From: Ananas comosus
Taxonomy: Eukaryota; Streptophyta; Magnoliopsida; Poales; Bromeliaceae
Reading direction: 5' to 3'
DNA length: 64,000 bases
NCBI RefSeq assembly: GCF_001540865.1
Contig: NW_017893436.1
Location: 1-64,000, forward strand
Shown: piece after piece, positions 11,777 to 24,071 of the stretch
Layout of the letters: every line of letters starts with the position of its first letter
Position numbering within the stretch: the stretch's first letter is position 1
Position numbers and translations under genes: made by a program
The notes under the pieces: generated by a model
What the model was told of the DNA's origin: nothing
Database searches by the model: none
The model's input: the letters and a program-made list of their open reading frames with translations, nothing else

Positions 11777-13573
11777 TTCGTATTAGTGACCTGATTGGTT
11801 GGTTCTCGTACTTCGTATCAGTGGCCTGGTTGGCTAGTTCTTGTACTTCGTATCAGTGACCTGGTTGGTCAGTTCTTATATCTCGTATCTGTAACCTATT
11901 CGGTCAGTATACCTTGAGGGGTGGGATTGTCGGTTAGTTGCCGACAGATGATTATAGTTTACTCATATCCACTATTTGACATGTTTGTGACCTAGTCAGT
12001 CAGTTCGTGACTCTTGCCATTTGATGACCTATGAGGTCGGTGTATCCTGAGGGGTAGGATTGTCGACTAGTGGCTGACAGTAGTTCTACGTTATATTGAT
12101 ACACTCTTGTGACCTATCAGTCGGTTCTTGCGTACACATTTAGTTGACATTGAGCAGTACATGCATACTTTTGAGAGGATGTTGAATTGTTCCATCCTAG
12201 TTGACATGAGTGGTCGGTACTTGTGTTTTCTTACAGTTCGATGACCCATTTGGTCGACTTGTTGCATCGTTGTTGGACCTACTTGTCGGTTGGACTGTTG
12301 ATGACCTATACGATCGGTGAACCCTGAGGGGGCAGCATTGTCGGCTGGTTGCCGACGGTTGGCTATTGAGCATATCAGTGATCGCTCGAGACTCGTACGC
12401 ATTTCACGAACACCAGTAGTCTGATCCACCGCAAGAGGGTGTTCTTTTTCGGAAAAGTGGTCGGACGTGCCAACCCGTGAGCCCATAGGCTATCTTGGGT
12501 TATATGCAGCCTGTGAGCCCATAGGCTACCTTGGGTTATATATAGGTAGAGTGGCAGTGGCACAGGCTTGAGGTTTGCCGTGCGTACCAACAGAGCGCAG
12601 ATTTCAAATTGGATATATTTGGTCTACACGTCCGGTTGACGCATATGACTATAGTAGCGGTTGTTGCATGCATACTTTCGGTTCTTTCTTTACACTTGTC
12701 TTGCTACTATAGTTTTGATATCCATGTATGCATTCAGTTCTTCTTTACAGTAGCGATAGTTGTATATTTTATTATTGTTCTACTTCCTTTCAGTTTATAG
12801 CTACTGTATTTGTATATTTGCTCATGACCTTGTTTATCTCTTCCTGATCCGGTGAGTACTTCTCGCCTTCGTCGGCTTGCGGTACCCACTGGGAAGGAAG
12901 ACATGTTTACATGTTCGCACCTCCCCTACCATTTTTCAGGTATTGCGGATGGTGAGGGTTGAGACGAGACGTGAGACATGTTCGTAGCGGTCGATAGAGC
13001 TTCCGACCCGGTTTGTGTGGTTTAGTTGCTACCCTTTTTATTTCTGTTGTTATAACTTAGACATATTGGTTCACTTGATTTTGCTTACTTGGATAAATGT
13101 GATTTTGGTAAACGAATTAAAGAACTTGTGTTTTTCTTTAAGATGAAAATAATTTTCTATCCCTCGTGGTAGCGTATTTTAAAGAAAAAGGGTTTCCGTG
13201 TGGGAAACAGTTTTGAAAGGGTCTTATTGGTTTTCATGACTCTTAGTATTTCAAAACGAGTTTCTGGGTAGGAAACATTTTAAACTAATAGATATGAATT
13301 TATGAATATTTGTGATGAAATAAATATGGTTGTGAATGGTGTATGATTATCTGTGGATGTTCATATGTGTGGTTGTATTTGGTATAGTAAAATTGTATCT
13401 TGTATTTGTGCGACGCCGTGCAAATACAAGGGAGACTCTGTCAGTGTGAACAGTAGACCCCCTGTATTTGTGGCGGATCTTGCATACCCTAGGGGTTAGT
13501 TTTTTTTTTTTTTAAAAAAAATTTGGGCGCTTCCGCATCGCTTTTAAATCAAAAAGGGACCCCAGGGCGTGAC
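11777..13573 (+). repeat. 3' half of L1 LTR
   Basis: It is colinear with L0 18,820-18,864, 26,796-27,113 and 53,609-54,481. It includes several GATTGTCGGYTAGTTGCCGA segments (near 11,927, 12,057 and 12,337), a cold AT-rich stretch at 12,600-13,400 and the terminal GGGCGTGACA. The match with three separated L0 pieces proves that the intervening CACTA and gypsy2 blocks are insertions. No gene is visible. Confidence 0.8.
11785..11925 (+). repeat. Tandem ~37-base repeat in family X (L1 3' half)
   Basis: Units of the form GTGACCTGRTTGGTYRGTTC plus TYGTAYYTCGTATCA repeat about four times. Related but looser units occur in L0 at 18,775-18,860 and 26,805-26,850. No protein-coding signal is seen. Confidence 0.65.
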
Positions 13574-13975
13574 AATTCTGCTCGGGCCGATCGAGCCTGG
13601 GCCCGCAGCATCTCTGTGCCGCCACCGCCCACCGTCGGCCCCGCCGTGCTCCCTCGACTCCTGGCGAAGTGCCGTCGTCGCCGAGACTCTCCTCCGGCCG
13701 CCGCCCAACAGTCGTCGCTCCCCGAACCTGAGCCAAGGCTACTCGGGCTCGATCTCCTCCGCCGCGCCACCGGCAGCTTCCTGCCGCCGGCTAACGCGAG
13801 CCCCGGCCCCCACTGACCGGTTGCACCCACCTTTGGCTGGCCCACCTACCGTCCGGCCGCCGCCGTCCACCCCCGTGCTCCAACTAGCTCCGGTAAGGCA
13901 GTTACAGTTTTTGTGCACTATTTTGGGTTCCGGTCACTTTTCCGGTGATCCGGAGACACCCCAACACTTCCGGAA

Positions 13976-14018
13976 GTGAGCACGATGATCCCTGATCTAT
14001 GCTGAACATCGTGCTCAC
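13976..14018. repeat. Conserved stem-loop in family X LTR (L0 copy)
   Basis: GTGAGCACGATG faces CATCGTGCTCAC around a loop of about 19 bases. This is a perfect 12-base stem at the place equivalent to 3,904 (L1) and 10,043 (B). Confidence 0.7.
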
Positions 14019-14124
14019 CTCTGTTGGGGTCAATGATGCCCCGGTTTGCATGTTAAACGCGGTGTGGGAGCTGTGCGCGTTGTGTTGCTGAACTTCGTGT
14101 CGCTCGCGTGCTTGCCACGTGGCC

Positions 14125-14152
14125 GGCCGTGCTCCGAAGTGGGAGCACGGCC
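14125..14152. repeat. Perfect 11-bp hairpin in L0
   Basis: GGCCGTGCTCC and GGAGCACGGCC are exact reverse complements separated by GAAGTG. Weaker versions are at ~4,050 in L1 and ~9,910 in B. Confidence 0.7.
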
Positions 14153-14230
14153 TTCGGCACATTGAGACCTGTCAGCGGGTGTCTCGGCGAGGCTAGAAGG
14201 TCCTCGGTTTGTGCTATTGAGCCGTAAAAC

Positions 14231-17200
14231 CAAGGTTCAAAGTGCCGCCCCGTGCCGTACTGCACGGGGCGTGCCGTATCGTGCCCCCAAGAAGGGGGCA
14301 CGGTACAATGGGGGGTCTCGGACCCCCCCCGGGTGCCGCGGCACATGGCCCGTGTCGCTCGAGACAAAGCGGCACGCGGCCATGTGCCGCGGCACTGTGC
14401 CACGTGCCGCTGCTTCCTCTTCTTTTTTTTTTTGGCCTTTTCTTTTTTGTTTTGTTCTCTGTGGTATCGAGCCCCCCTCCCGGGCCACCTATATTGTCTT
14501 TTTTTTTTTTTCACTTTATTGTCTTTATTTCAACTTTTTTATTGCTTTTTGGCGAATACCTGTCGGCCCGAGCCCTCCGCTTCCACCATAGACATCCATT
14601 TTTTCTTTGCAAAATATTTTGTCAAAAATTGTCGCACCGCAAAGCTTTCGGTGAATCAAGGGAACAAAAATCGATCTCCTAAACAAATTTTGATAAGATA
14701 TTTTTAAAAAGAATAAAAGAACAAAATATGGATGTAATATCTGGAATATATGACTTTCTCATAATACCAGCAATACTTATATCAATATTGTCAAATAAAT
14801 CTTGTATCTGCAGATGACAATACGCCATATGATCAAACGTGACGATATATGTCGAATTAAGCAGTCATTTCTATATAAAGATGTAAATTTAAATAACTAT
14901 TGTACTTGTGAATTTTATTATTGTATTTTAATTTCTATTCTACATCAGGTATAGTTGTATTTTATTTATAAAAAGCTTACATGCATATTAATTGATGCGT
15001 GTATGTAATACACTGAACTTTTGCAAATTGCGAAGTTCGAGTGTGTGGAATGATGTGTGGATCAATCCTACCTGTTCTAAAAGGTTAGAACAAGTTTTTG
15101 GATGAGTTAGAGAGTGATTGGAATGCTAGAGGTGAGAAAATGCATTGATCTGCGAAATTTCAGCATTTTCTGCTTGCTGTACAGGTACAGCCATTACCTT
15201 GTACGGTACAAGTTGGCAGATTCGTGGCAGCAGGGCCAAATTGGTCATTTCACATCTTGTGCCTATCTATTTGAACCCAGCACGTCTCTGAGGCTCAGTG
15301 GAGGTTACTAGAGGCCAGAGAAGTAACCTTGCACCTTCCTCTCTCTCTCTCTCTAGGGTTTTTCTCTCTCTACAACGGATTCGACGATTTCGTTCGTTTT
15401 CGTCGCAACGTTGGTTCCTCGCTGTTCGCAAGTGTCGGAGGGCCTACGTGGGCGTGTGAGGGAGTATTTTGGAAGTCTTTTCGCAGCTCTGGACCAGTGA
15501 GCTACTGGTTGGAGGCTGGACGAGGTAATCGGCTCAACTTTTCCATTATTAACGTCGATTTGAGTATTATTTTCAGGTTTTAGCTTCCCGCTGCTTTAAA
15601 CTGAGATTTCAGCATGTATATATGAGTTATTTAGCTGGGAATTAACCCTCTTAGATCTAGGATAAGCTACTTGGAAGCTTAATTGGAATAATTAGCCATT
15701 TATGAAGCTATTTCGGACTATATACGGGTTATGCGACCGAATTGATCCAATTTGGAAATTGTTCTCTTCGCAGCAGGTTTTTTGAACCTTATTAAACGAA
15801 ATTGGTGACCTTGGGACCTAGTTTGGAAGGTGTTCTAACTACGGGTAAGCAAGAATTTCAGTTAGGAAACTGAAATTGCAAGATTTCGACTATAATTGCT
15901 AATATATGACGAATTTGATGTCGTTTCGGTATTGTTCGCAGCGAGAGGGTGATTGACCCTTGGACCGCCTTTGTGTGGCATTGGAGGACCTTCTGGAAGC
16001 TTAACGTGAGGTAATGAACTGAGCAAAAACAGGGGATTAAGTTGCAATATAGTTGCAATTGAGAATTTCGCCGAATTGGACTTGTAGTAGCCATTATGAC
16101 ACGATTCTTATGTTTCATTTCCAGCAGGGTCGAGACCTAGTTGAACTACATCTTGGGACTCTTTTGGGCTGACTTGAGTCGAGTAATAGGTGGGTTTGAC
16201 CTAACCAGAGCAAGTGAAGCTCCTCTATGTTCTATATGTAACTATAGAATTGGTATGGTTGCGCGCTATCGTGATTGATAAGGACTTGGAACTTGTCACT
16301 CGAAATATTTGAATTAGAACCTCTATGAAGTAGAGAGCACTCATGCATACGTGTCTTTATGCTTCTGTTTATGTTTATATTTAGTTAAGTTAACTAATGG
16401 TCATACTAATGATGCTTTTGTAAAGTAGTAGAGAACAATGATATTCTCGTGACTTTGTAGAGAACAATGACATTCTCTTAATTCTAAAGTAGAAAACTAT
16501 AACATGCTTATGACCATGTTGATAGTGCCATAATAGTGGAAAGATTATAATGCCATGTGATTTAGCATTACTCTTACATGTTTACAATCTAGTGGATACT
16601 AGTTCTTGTCACTCTTTGTGAATTGAAATTCCGATCAGAGAATCAGGGGCTGGAAGACATTGCAATATGAAATTATGATAATTGAGGCATGTGAACTGTG
16701 GAATACGTTGCTTGCCATTTGTGCTCATTCGCACACGCTTGTGAGGTAGCTCCCTACAAGCCGGCTCCGGAGTTGGCCTACGCGACAGTGTCGCCGTGCG
16801 GGATTGGGTGCCGAAAGTGGATGCCGTAGGAGTGTTACTACCACGGGGCGGCATTAGGCGCGGCCGCAAGCTGGACTACTTGAGTAGGTCCCTGTGAATG
16901 AAGGAAAGTGCTAAGAAAATTGAAACAGTAATGAAGATTACCCGTTACCGTGTACAGTAGTTACTTTACACATTATGCTTATGTTCATGTTTATAGTAGT
17001 TGCTATGCTTCTATTAATCAGTTAACTCATTACTGTTGAGACTATGATTACATGTTGCCTACATGTTCATTAATTTGTTAGCATTGAAAATATATCATGC
17101 AAATTACTCTTTTTATTTTCATTTAGTACATCATGAGCCTAGTGGTATATTCGCGAGGCTGGCGGCTTACCACTGGGAACTATTGTTAATAGTTTCACGC

Positions 17201-17877
17201 CCTTTTGGTGGTTGTTTTTACAGAGCCTGTTACAGGAGAGGCTAGGGATCGTGTGGCAAGGGAGTCGCGCCAGCTAGGGACTACTAGGAGCATTGCTACT
17301 ATCACCTTGTTATCGGGCTAACAGCGAGGGTGATGTCCTTTGTATAAAAGACTACCATTGTACCTATTTTGTATACCCAGTATTGTATATCTCCTGTTTT
17401 GGATTGACTGTTTTAGTTGTGATACTCATCTTTTGGTTTGAGCTATTTGGATTGTACACTCTTGCCTTTTGTTGATAGTATTTTGACTTGTTACTTTGGC
17501 TCTGATATCAGGATAGCGACTTTCTTTGTTTTTATTCCTATCGACTTGTGTTCTTGTAGACGCCTTATATACTGTACGATGTATGGGGAGTCTGTGCCAC
17601 GTTGCAGGATATGCTCGCTGGTACCCGGGCGTGACAGTGTAGTAAGGCATATATAATAAATATTCATAACTATTTATTTAAATCTTTCAAAATAACATTA
17701 TAAGAGTTTATTAGAACCAAAAAAACTGAAATAAGTCCGTGCCAAAGCGTGCCAGTAGGAGGTCACACGTATCTATCGGCACACAAGCGTGCCACGTGTC
17801 GGCACGCAAGCGTGCCTGTGCTGTACCATGCCAGGGACATAACGACACGCCCCCGTGCCACGGCACTTTAAACCTTG
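14231..17877. mobile_element. hAT-type non-autonomous element carrying a solo LTR
   Basis: Termini are CAAGGTTCAAAGTGCCG and its partner CGGCACTTTAAACCTTG, a ~17-base imperfect TIR. The 8-base TSD CGTAAAAC is at 14,223-14,230 and 17,878-17,885, which is the hAT length. L1 and B run through this point uninterrupted (GTAAAATCACATAAAATAA in L1). Both ends are crowded with GTGCC/GGCAC motifs, as expected for subterminal transposase-binding repeats. No transposase frame is present. Without the nested LTR the element is only about 1.0 kb. Confidence 0.88.
15004..17636 (+). mobile_element. Solo gypsy-type LTR inside the hAT element
   Basis: It starts TGTAATACAC and ends GGGCGTGACA. GTGTA flanks it at 14,999-15,003 and 17,637-17,641. 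The length is 2,633 bases. Open frames inside are short and not gene-like. The segment near 16,690-16,870 resembles, in reverse, the LTR at 62,600-62,760, so the two belong to related families. Confidence 0.87.
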
Positions 17878-19039
17878 CGTAAAACCCTGAAATTCACATA
17901 AAATAACGTGATTTTATGTAGTCGCAGGGGCTTTAATGCAATCTTACACTGCGTGGGTGCTGTTGGCACCGTGTGCGGACATCGAGTGATCTCTGGACTG
18001 ATTGTCCAAGGCCCTAGGCTTTTTCGAAAATAGAACGTTGATTTTCGGTGCGTTTTTCGGCGAAATCTGCCGACGGAATGCGTTTTCGGTTCGGAATTCT
18101 TTCGACGGTGCCTCACGATAGATCATGTTGTCGCTGAGCCTTGTTGGTTGGTCACTCGCGTCATTTCGAGGGTTCGAAAACGACGGGTGAGCGACGGTGG
18201 GTTCCGGTGTCGAATTTGACATTTTCGGGAATCCGGATCGGAACGATTATCTGACGATAATCGTTTCGATGTAAGGCGGTGTGTTTGCTGCCAAGTCACA
18301 CTAATAATTATGTTTAGTGGCAGCGAGTGACTGGTAGCACGAGTTAGGGAGTTCCGGGATAGTTCGTGGGTCCCGGCGAAGTTTCGGTGCGATTTTTGGG
18401 ACTTCCGGCGTGTTACGGCAATCGGTTTTGGAAAACCGATTCCCGTGGGTTTACATGTGGGCATTGTGAGCTAGTGGTTCGTATTCTTGGGTTGGATTCT
18501 AACCCGGTAGACCTTTCGTAGGTCTGGCTGATACTTCTTCCGCAGTTGGGAGACCAGTGTATATACGTACAGGTGGGTACTTCTACCCGAAGTCGGTACA
18601 GTGGTGCACGCTCGGTGACATTCCCTTCACTCTTTCCTTGTTGTTTATCTTGCATATTATATATTGAGCCTAGCACCTATACCATATCTCTTTATTGCTC
18701 TACTTAGTTTGTTGCATGCCCAGTATCATGTTTTAGAGGTAGAGCGATTTTGGTGATTATTTAAGAGATTTATGACCTGGTCGGTCAATGCGTTAAATCT
18801 GTTATTGTGACCTAGTTGGTCGGTCCTTGTATCTCGTATCTGTGACCTATTCGGTCGGTTTACTCACTATAACAAAACTAGGTTATAGCGACACATTTTA
18901 GGAACACTTTTGTATAAGTGTCCTATATATATTCAATTTTTTTTAAGCAAAAATAATCAAGGCCCAAATATAAGCCCAATCTAGCCCTAAAAAAAAAATT
19001 ATCCTGCTCCACCACCCTACCCCACCCGGCCCAATTACT

Positions 19040-19350
19040 TAAAAAAAAAAAAAAAACTGAGTCGTGAGCTATCTCCCGTTCTCCCCTCTCCGATCACCAT
19101 CTCCACGAACCCCTTCCACCTCGACCCCTCCAGCTCCGTGACCTCCTCCTCTCCTACGGCCACATCGAGCCCGTTGGCGCACGCAAGCTCCACAGCGCCC
19201 TCGCCAACAAACTTCATCGTTGTCTCCGTCTTCTACAGGGCCTGATTCTTAGATCGGGACGACGAGCGTGATGGTCTAGGGTTAGGGTTTGAAGAGCTCT
19301 TCGAGAGGCGCTCCCCGTGTTGGGGTTCGAGAGTGCGGTTTCGGAGGGAA
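19040..19350 (+). other. GC-rich segment near the CACTA left end, possible captured exon
   Basis: Composition changes sharply from the AT-rich surroundings. One forward frame reads DLLLSYGHIEPVGARKLHSA and stays open from ~19,078 to ~19,270. I do not recognise a protein. A first exon of a captured gene is possible, but unproven. Confidence 0.25.
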
Positions 19351-21131
19351 GGTATGTTTCAGAATGCTAGTTGCTAATTTCCTGAGATCCACATTTTAGG
19401 ACATTCATTTATAGATCACCTAAACTAGTGATTCAAGCCGCTGATTTTGATTAATACTATCAAACTATATAACAAAAATATTTTGTGATTAGATGCCTAT
19501 TATTTATGGACAGTTTGTTGCAAAATGAACAGGATGTGAATCATTTCTGTTTACAAATTGTCTAATGAGGCATCTAACTAGAAAATCTATGCAATCTATG
19601 ATGTTTTTCACTATTCATAACCCTTAAGAACAAAATGTATAACATTTTGGTACTTTTGGAGCAATGACATTTGCTAATTCTTGTATTGGCTATTAAGATA
19701 ATCCAGTTTCAATACATTCAAATTGGAACTGGTTCTTATCGCTGTGTTTTTCGAATGTAACTTAGTCAGGAATGTAGGTAGTTTTAACTCTATCTAGAAT
19801 TGGTGCATTATGTGTGCAACTAAGAAGATATTCAGATCTATAATTCTTATGAGAATGTGTTGTGAGGCGCTGGTGGATATTAACTTGTGACAGCAAATGC
19901 TTTTGCATCCTTTTGCCCACATCATGATCAATCTCCTCCGTTTATATAGAACTGGTTCTTGATATCCTCTCTTGTTGAAACTGTTAGCTGATCAGATGTA
20001 TGTTCACTCGATAGTTTGAGAATTGACCGTAATCAGATGAGGGACACGCTTGTGACCTAAAAATTAACGAGGATATATACCAGTCACGTCCCGCGCTAAA
20101 GCATTGTTTATTCATTGTGAGAATATGACAAATCAACCTCATGTTGCTCAACTCAAACAATAGGTACTCAAGTTCGAAACAGAAAGGTCAAAATGCTGAA
20201 GATGATGTCCAACAATGAGGGTCGAGCCTTAACACATTATCATTTCTTTTTGAATATGAAAGTGGAGAATGATTAGTTGGTTGAGAAATGAATATGGCCC
20301 AACTCCTTTTGATACTTTTGGCACTTCCCTGATGATAGTAACATCCTAACACACAAAAGGGAATGAAGCAAGCGAAAAAAGTGAGTTGAAGCTTTCCTAT
20401 TCTGGAGGTGTTAAGTGACTAAAAAGTAGAATCTTGTGTATTCATGAAGGGGACATCCTAACCAACCAATCAGTAAAAATGGCACCCTTTTGATGGCCTG
20501 ATGAAATTTTTTGGCCCTTATAGTTAATAACATGCATGAGAAAATATTATCATTAAACAAAAAGGAAATTTTTACCTTTTCTATTATGAATTTGGTTAAG
20601 CTAAGATATGCTCTCATGGAGCAAAAGAAAAAGACACTTTAATTATTTAGTGCATTGATGGCCATGAGTGTGCACTAGCTATTAATATTGTGCATATCAA
20701 GTGTCATTTAATTTGGTGCCATATACATACATTAATGTGATGCATGCACAAGTGTAGAAAATATTGATATACATTTTGGAACTGGTTCTTGATACCCTCT
20801 CTTGTTGGTAGTTTGGTCGACATGCTCCAGTAGCGGGATGGCATGAGAATTTGCATTGTTATATTAAAGACGTCCTCAACTTGAAGTTGTACTTTTTAAT
20901 TTTTCTTCATCCTTTTTTGTCTTACTTATCAAAAAGGAAGCCTGTTGTGTCCTATTTCCTTTCACCTCTTATTTCATTTTGTTCTATTGTTAGCTAACTG
21001 TAATGAGAAAGGTTATTTTATTTAATGTAGGTTTAATGTCACAAGTTTTACCATAATTTACTGTGCTATTGACCTTTCTCAATTGATACTGATTTATATT
21101 TACCTTTTTTGTTCTGTAATATTCTTTGCAG

Positions 21132-22174
21132 CATTGATCAGTTTTTTGAGTGTTTTGAGGAAATGAGAAGCTCCCAAATGAATTCAGGAAATAGTGGCAT
21201 ATGGAACTGGACTTGTTATGTTTTCAATGCAATAACATTTGCATCCAGTCTTACTTCTGGATCAGATCAGATTCCTGGAGGTATATTCATTTATGTAAAT
21301 CAGTGTCTTTGATTTTCAATTTTCTAAAGAGTTGCCTTTTCTATTGAAACAACCAACCAATATCTGGTTTACTTTTGTAAGTATTAAATTATGCTAAATA
21401 ACCATTGTTCTCCATACTAGAAAATGGCGTTTTTAATATTTATATTCAACACTCCCAATCACATCTAGGCTCTAGACTTTTTGATGGGCTCAAGATATGG
21501 ATTTGAATTAAATGGGAGAAACTTAAATGAAGCTAGGAGCCTGACGGGACTTGAACTCAAAACCTCATGCTCAGATATCATATTAAATTATGTAAAATAA
21601 TCATTTTTCTCCTATAGCTTAAATTATTAGAGAACGGTGTTGCTAACCGAACTCACACTTTGGAAACAGCTGTTGCTAACCGAACTCACACTTGTTTAAT
21701 AGCAGGCTTATGAGAGTTTAAGCGATGGCCTTGGTAGGAGTGCCTCGGCTCTTTTTGGTACTCCTCTGAAGGTCTACCAGCATGGAGCAGGTGCGAGGTC
21801 GGCTCTAACTTCTGCTTTCCGAGCAGCTCCTGCTGCTGCGATAGCTCCCGTCTCTGCTTCTGCTCGTGCCGTTCACTGTGCACTTCTTGGACTGCGAAAC
21901 AGGTATATTTATTTCTTCATTTAGTTAATAAAAAATGTTTGTGTAATTTAAATTACTATGCACCTTTTGAGAGGACGTTTTAAGGATATATTTGATGCAT
22001 TGAATCCTTGAATGTTGGACTACGAAACAGAATGTTGTTTCTTGTATCATTATCAGGTAATCCTTAAAATTGAAATCTACAATTAGATATACTTTACCAA
22101 TTCATGCTTGGGACTGCAGCTTAGATCCTGAACACAAAAAGAAGTCCATGGACAAATATTGGGGACCTTCATGA
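21132..22174 (+). pseudogene. ATG2: Captured fragments of autophagy gene ATG2
   Basis: ATG2 is the large lipid-transfer protein needed to expand autophagosomes. Three exon pieces are visible. Exon a (21,132-21,280) follows TTTGCAG and is followed by GTAT; it contains [12 protein letters not shown] and [13 protein letters not shown], like the middle region of plant ATG2. Exon b (21,703-21,902) encodes GLGRSASALFGTPLKVYQ and APAAAIAPVSASARAVH. Exon c (22,120-22,174) encodes LDPEHKKKSMDKYWGPS then TGA; b and c match the ATG2 C-terminus. Intron b/c has GT and AG borders and joins in frame. Most of the gene, including everything between a and b, is missing. The piece lies inside the CACTA element, so it is a captured copy. 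Identification is from memory of the family and is fairly firm; function is not expected. Confidence 0.8.
21638..21694 (+). repeat. Short tandem repeat before ATG2 exon b
   Basis: TGTTGCTAACCGAACTCACA occurs twice (near 21,640 and 21,671), 31 bases apart. It lies in the intron-like space directly before exon b. Confidence 0.7.
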
Positions 22175-22352
22175 TCATAGTACCAATTGTGAAGAAAAGG
22201 TGAGGGCCTGGCCTTATTTTTCATTCTTTTATCTGGTATTGAATATTAATGTTAACATATTATGCGATTATATCTCTTTTGCATGACAGGTTAGTCGGAA
22301 AAGATAGATTGACACGATTTCAGCAAAATGCTGATTTGTACAGTGTAAGCCA

Positions 22353-22357
<5 letters not shown>

Positions 22358-22397
<40 letters not shown>
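22358..22397. repeat. (CT)n microsatellite
   Basis: An uninterrupted run of about 20 TC units within the CACTA element. Confidence 0.95.
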
Positions 22398-22400
<3 letters not shown>

Positions 22401-23992
22401 CGCGCGCTTTGTGATCCATGTTCACATTTATTATTTAATGACAGTTTCTGACTCATAAACACAGCTTGTTGGGGCAATGGTCACAGGGAGTTTGGCAGCT
22501 GTATCACTTTGTAGATTTAAACAATATCTAATTTTTTTTATAATTTAAAATCTAAGGAGTTCTTTCCTTTTTCTTTTTTTTCTTTTTTTTTTTTTTTACA
22601 GTTTGCACTAAGTTTTATGATTTAATGTGGAGCTCAAGTTACAACTTAGAATGGTATTGCTATAACACCATGCCCCTTCGTTGCTTGAACTAATTATCAG
22701 ATGATCATCGCCTGCCAAGATTGTAAGGTGCTTGTAGGTGATGCATTTCCGAAGTCTTTTTGTTATGATGCTACAGAGAGATCTTAACTTACTGTGCTCC
22801 AACTGTATTTAGGCATCTGAGTACTAATTATTTGATTTCATGATGTTGTTTTCTTTTATTGCTTGTTTCCCGTGTCCCGTGGTGGTCATATTGGATGTGA
22901 ATGGTTTACATATCTTTTTGCAGATGAGCTCTATATGATCGATTTGGTGTATTTTTCGATGATGAGTTACCAATGAAAACTGGAATTTGTTATTTGCAAA
23001 AGTTTGCTACCTTTCTAGTTATTATGTAGAAACTAGCATATAATTCAAGAGAATGTTTCACAACATTCTGTGATGAGTGTTGTCAACCCACTACTCTGAA
23101 CTTGCTTCTATTTCTTCCTCTTTGCTCTAATTGTCTTTGTGTTTTTCAGAGTCTTTTGTAACATGGCATCATCTAGCTTTTGGAACTTTCGTATCTATTT
23201 CGTGCTTGCTAACATTGTACTAGTCGTAATTTTCAGATTTGTCACGACGACTTGATCATAGACCATCAACTTGTAACAGTACTCTGATGTTGTGATTCCT
23301 TCATACCATTATTCATATAATAGAAAGAATGTAGTAACTGTTCTCTACTTGAATATAGCATTTTAAAGTATGTTCAATGTGCAGTTTTAAGTGTAAATTA
23401 TGAAGAAACTCTCATTGGATGCTACATACATGTCGGCAATGAAAAGCAAGATGCTGGGTCTCCTCAATCCCCACTAGGTAGCGGGACGGTATGGCAACAA
23501 CCTTAATTTTGATATGTTGCACGTATGGGTGTTTTTTAAGCATGCATGCAAAGGATGGTGTAGGGAGGAGTGCGGCTGGTTTGGGCAGGATTAGTGTTTT
23601 TTGCTGTTGTTTTTTGTTTTGTTTTGTTATTTTTTGTCGAAGGAGGGGGGAGTGAGGTATGACTAAAATATCCTTGCAAAATCATATATTTAAATACATT
23701 CCATTATAAAATCTGAATTATCATATATATATTCCTCAAAACTAGTTAATATACTCTGACGGTAAGTGAGAATTCATGGAAAGAAGTTGAATTTATGTTC
23801 CTTTTTAAAGGGGTGTTGTTTTAAACAGAAGCTATAGTGTTAAAAATAAAAATTTTGAAGGGCGTGGATGGCAATTCTTGAGGAATATCTATGTAAAAAG
23901 ATTATTTTTTACATTTATGTAGCTCTTCTTTTATCCTTGGTCTAATCTCCATCCAAAGTTTTATACTCGTTTCACATAAGGGCTTATTTGCA

Positions 23993-24071
23993 GGATGTCT
24001 TTGATCTACCTTTCCACATGGCTAGAGATCAAATAGAAGAGAGTTTACGGACCAAGATGGCTTCTATTAAG
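23993..24071 (+). other. Exon-like segment in CACTA
   Basis: A frame bordered by TTTGCAG and GTGATA reads DVFDLPFHMARDQIEESLRT. It looks like a real exon, with good acceptor and donor sites, but I do not recognise the gene. It may be part of a second captured gene. Confidence 0.35.

Larger units (their letters stand above)
2181..13573 (+). mobile_element. L1: solo LTR of family X inserted in L0
   Basis: It starts TGTAAGGACA at 2,181 and ends GGGCGTGACA at 13,573. The five bases before it (2,176-2,180) and after it (13,574-13,578) are both ATTCT, a perfect TSD. No primer site or coding region follows, so it is a solo LTR. It is split into 2,181-4,825 and 11,777-13,573 by copia1 and the inverted LTR B. 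Its 2,540-2,950 part is a diverged direct repeat of L0 1,370-1,780, because host and guest belong to one family. About 250 bases expected between the two halves, judged from L0, are missing. Confidence 0.85.

Noticed and set aside
13523..14707. Open frames of 97-153 residues
   Set aside because: They cross the L0/hAT junction at 14,231 and are GC-composition artefacts.
15329..15583. An 84-residue frame after a CT run, looking like the start of a gene
   Set aside because: It lies in the solo LTR 15,004-17,636. The CT-rich leader followed by GGGTTT is a common feature of these LTRs; no protein similarity was recognised.
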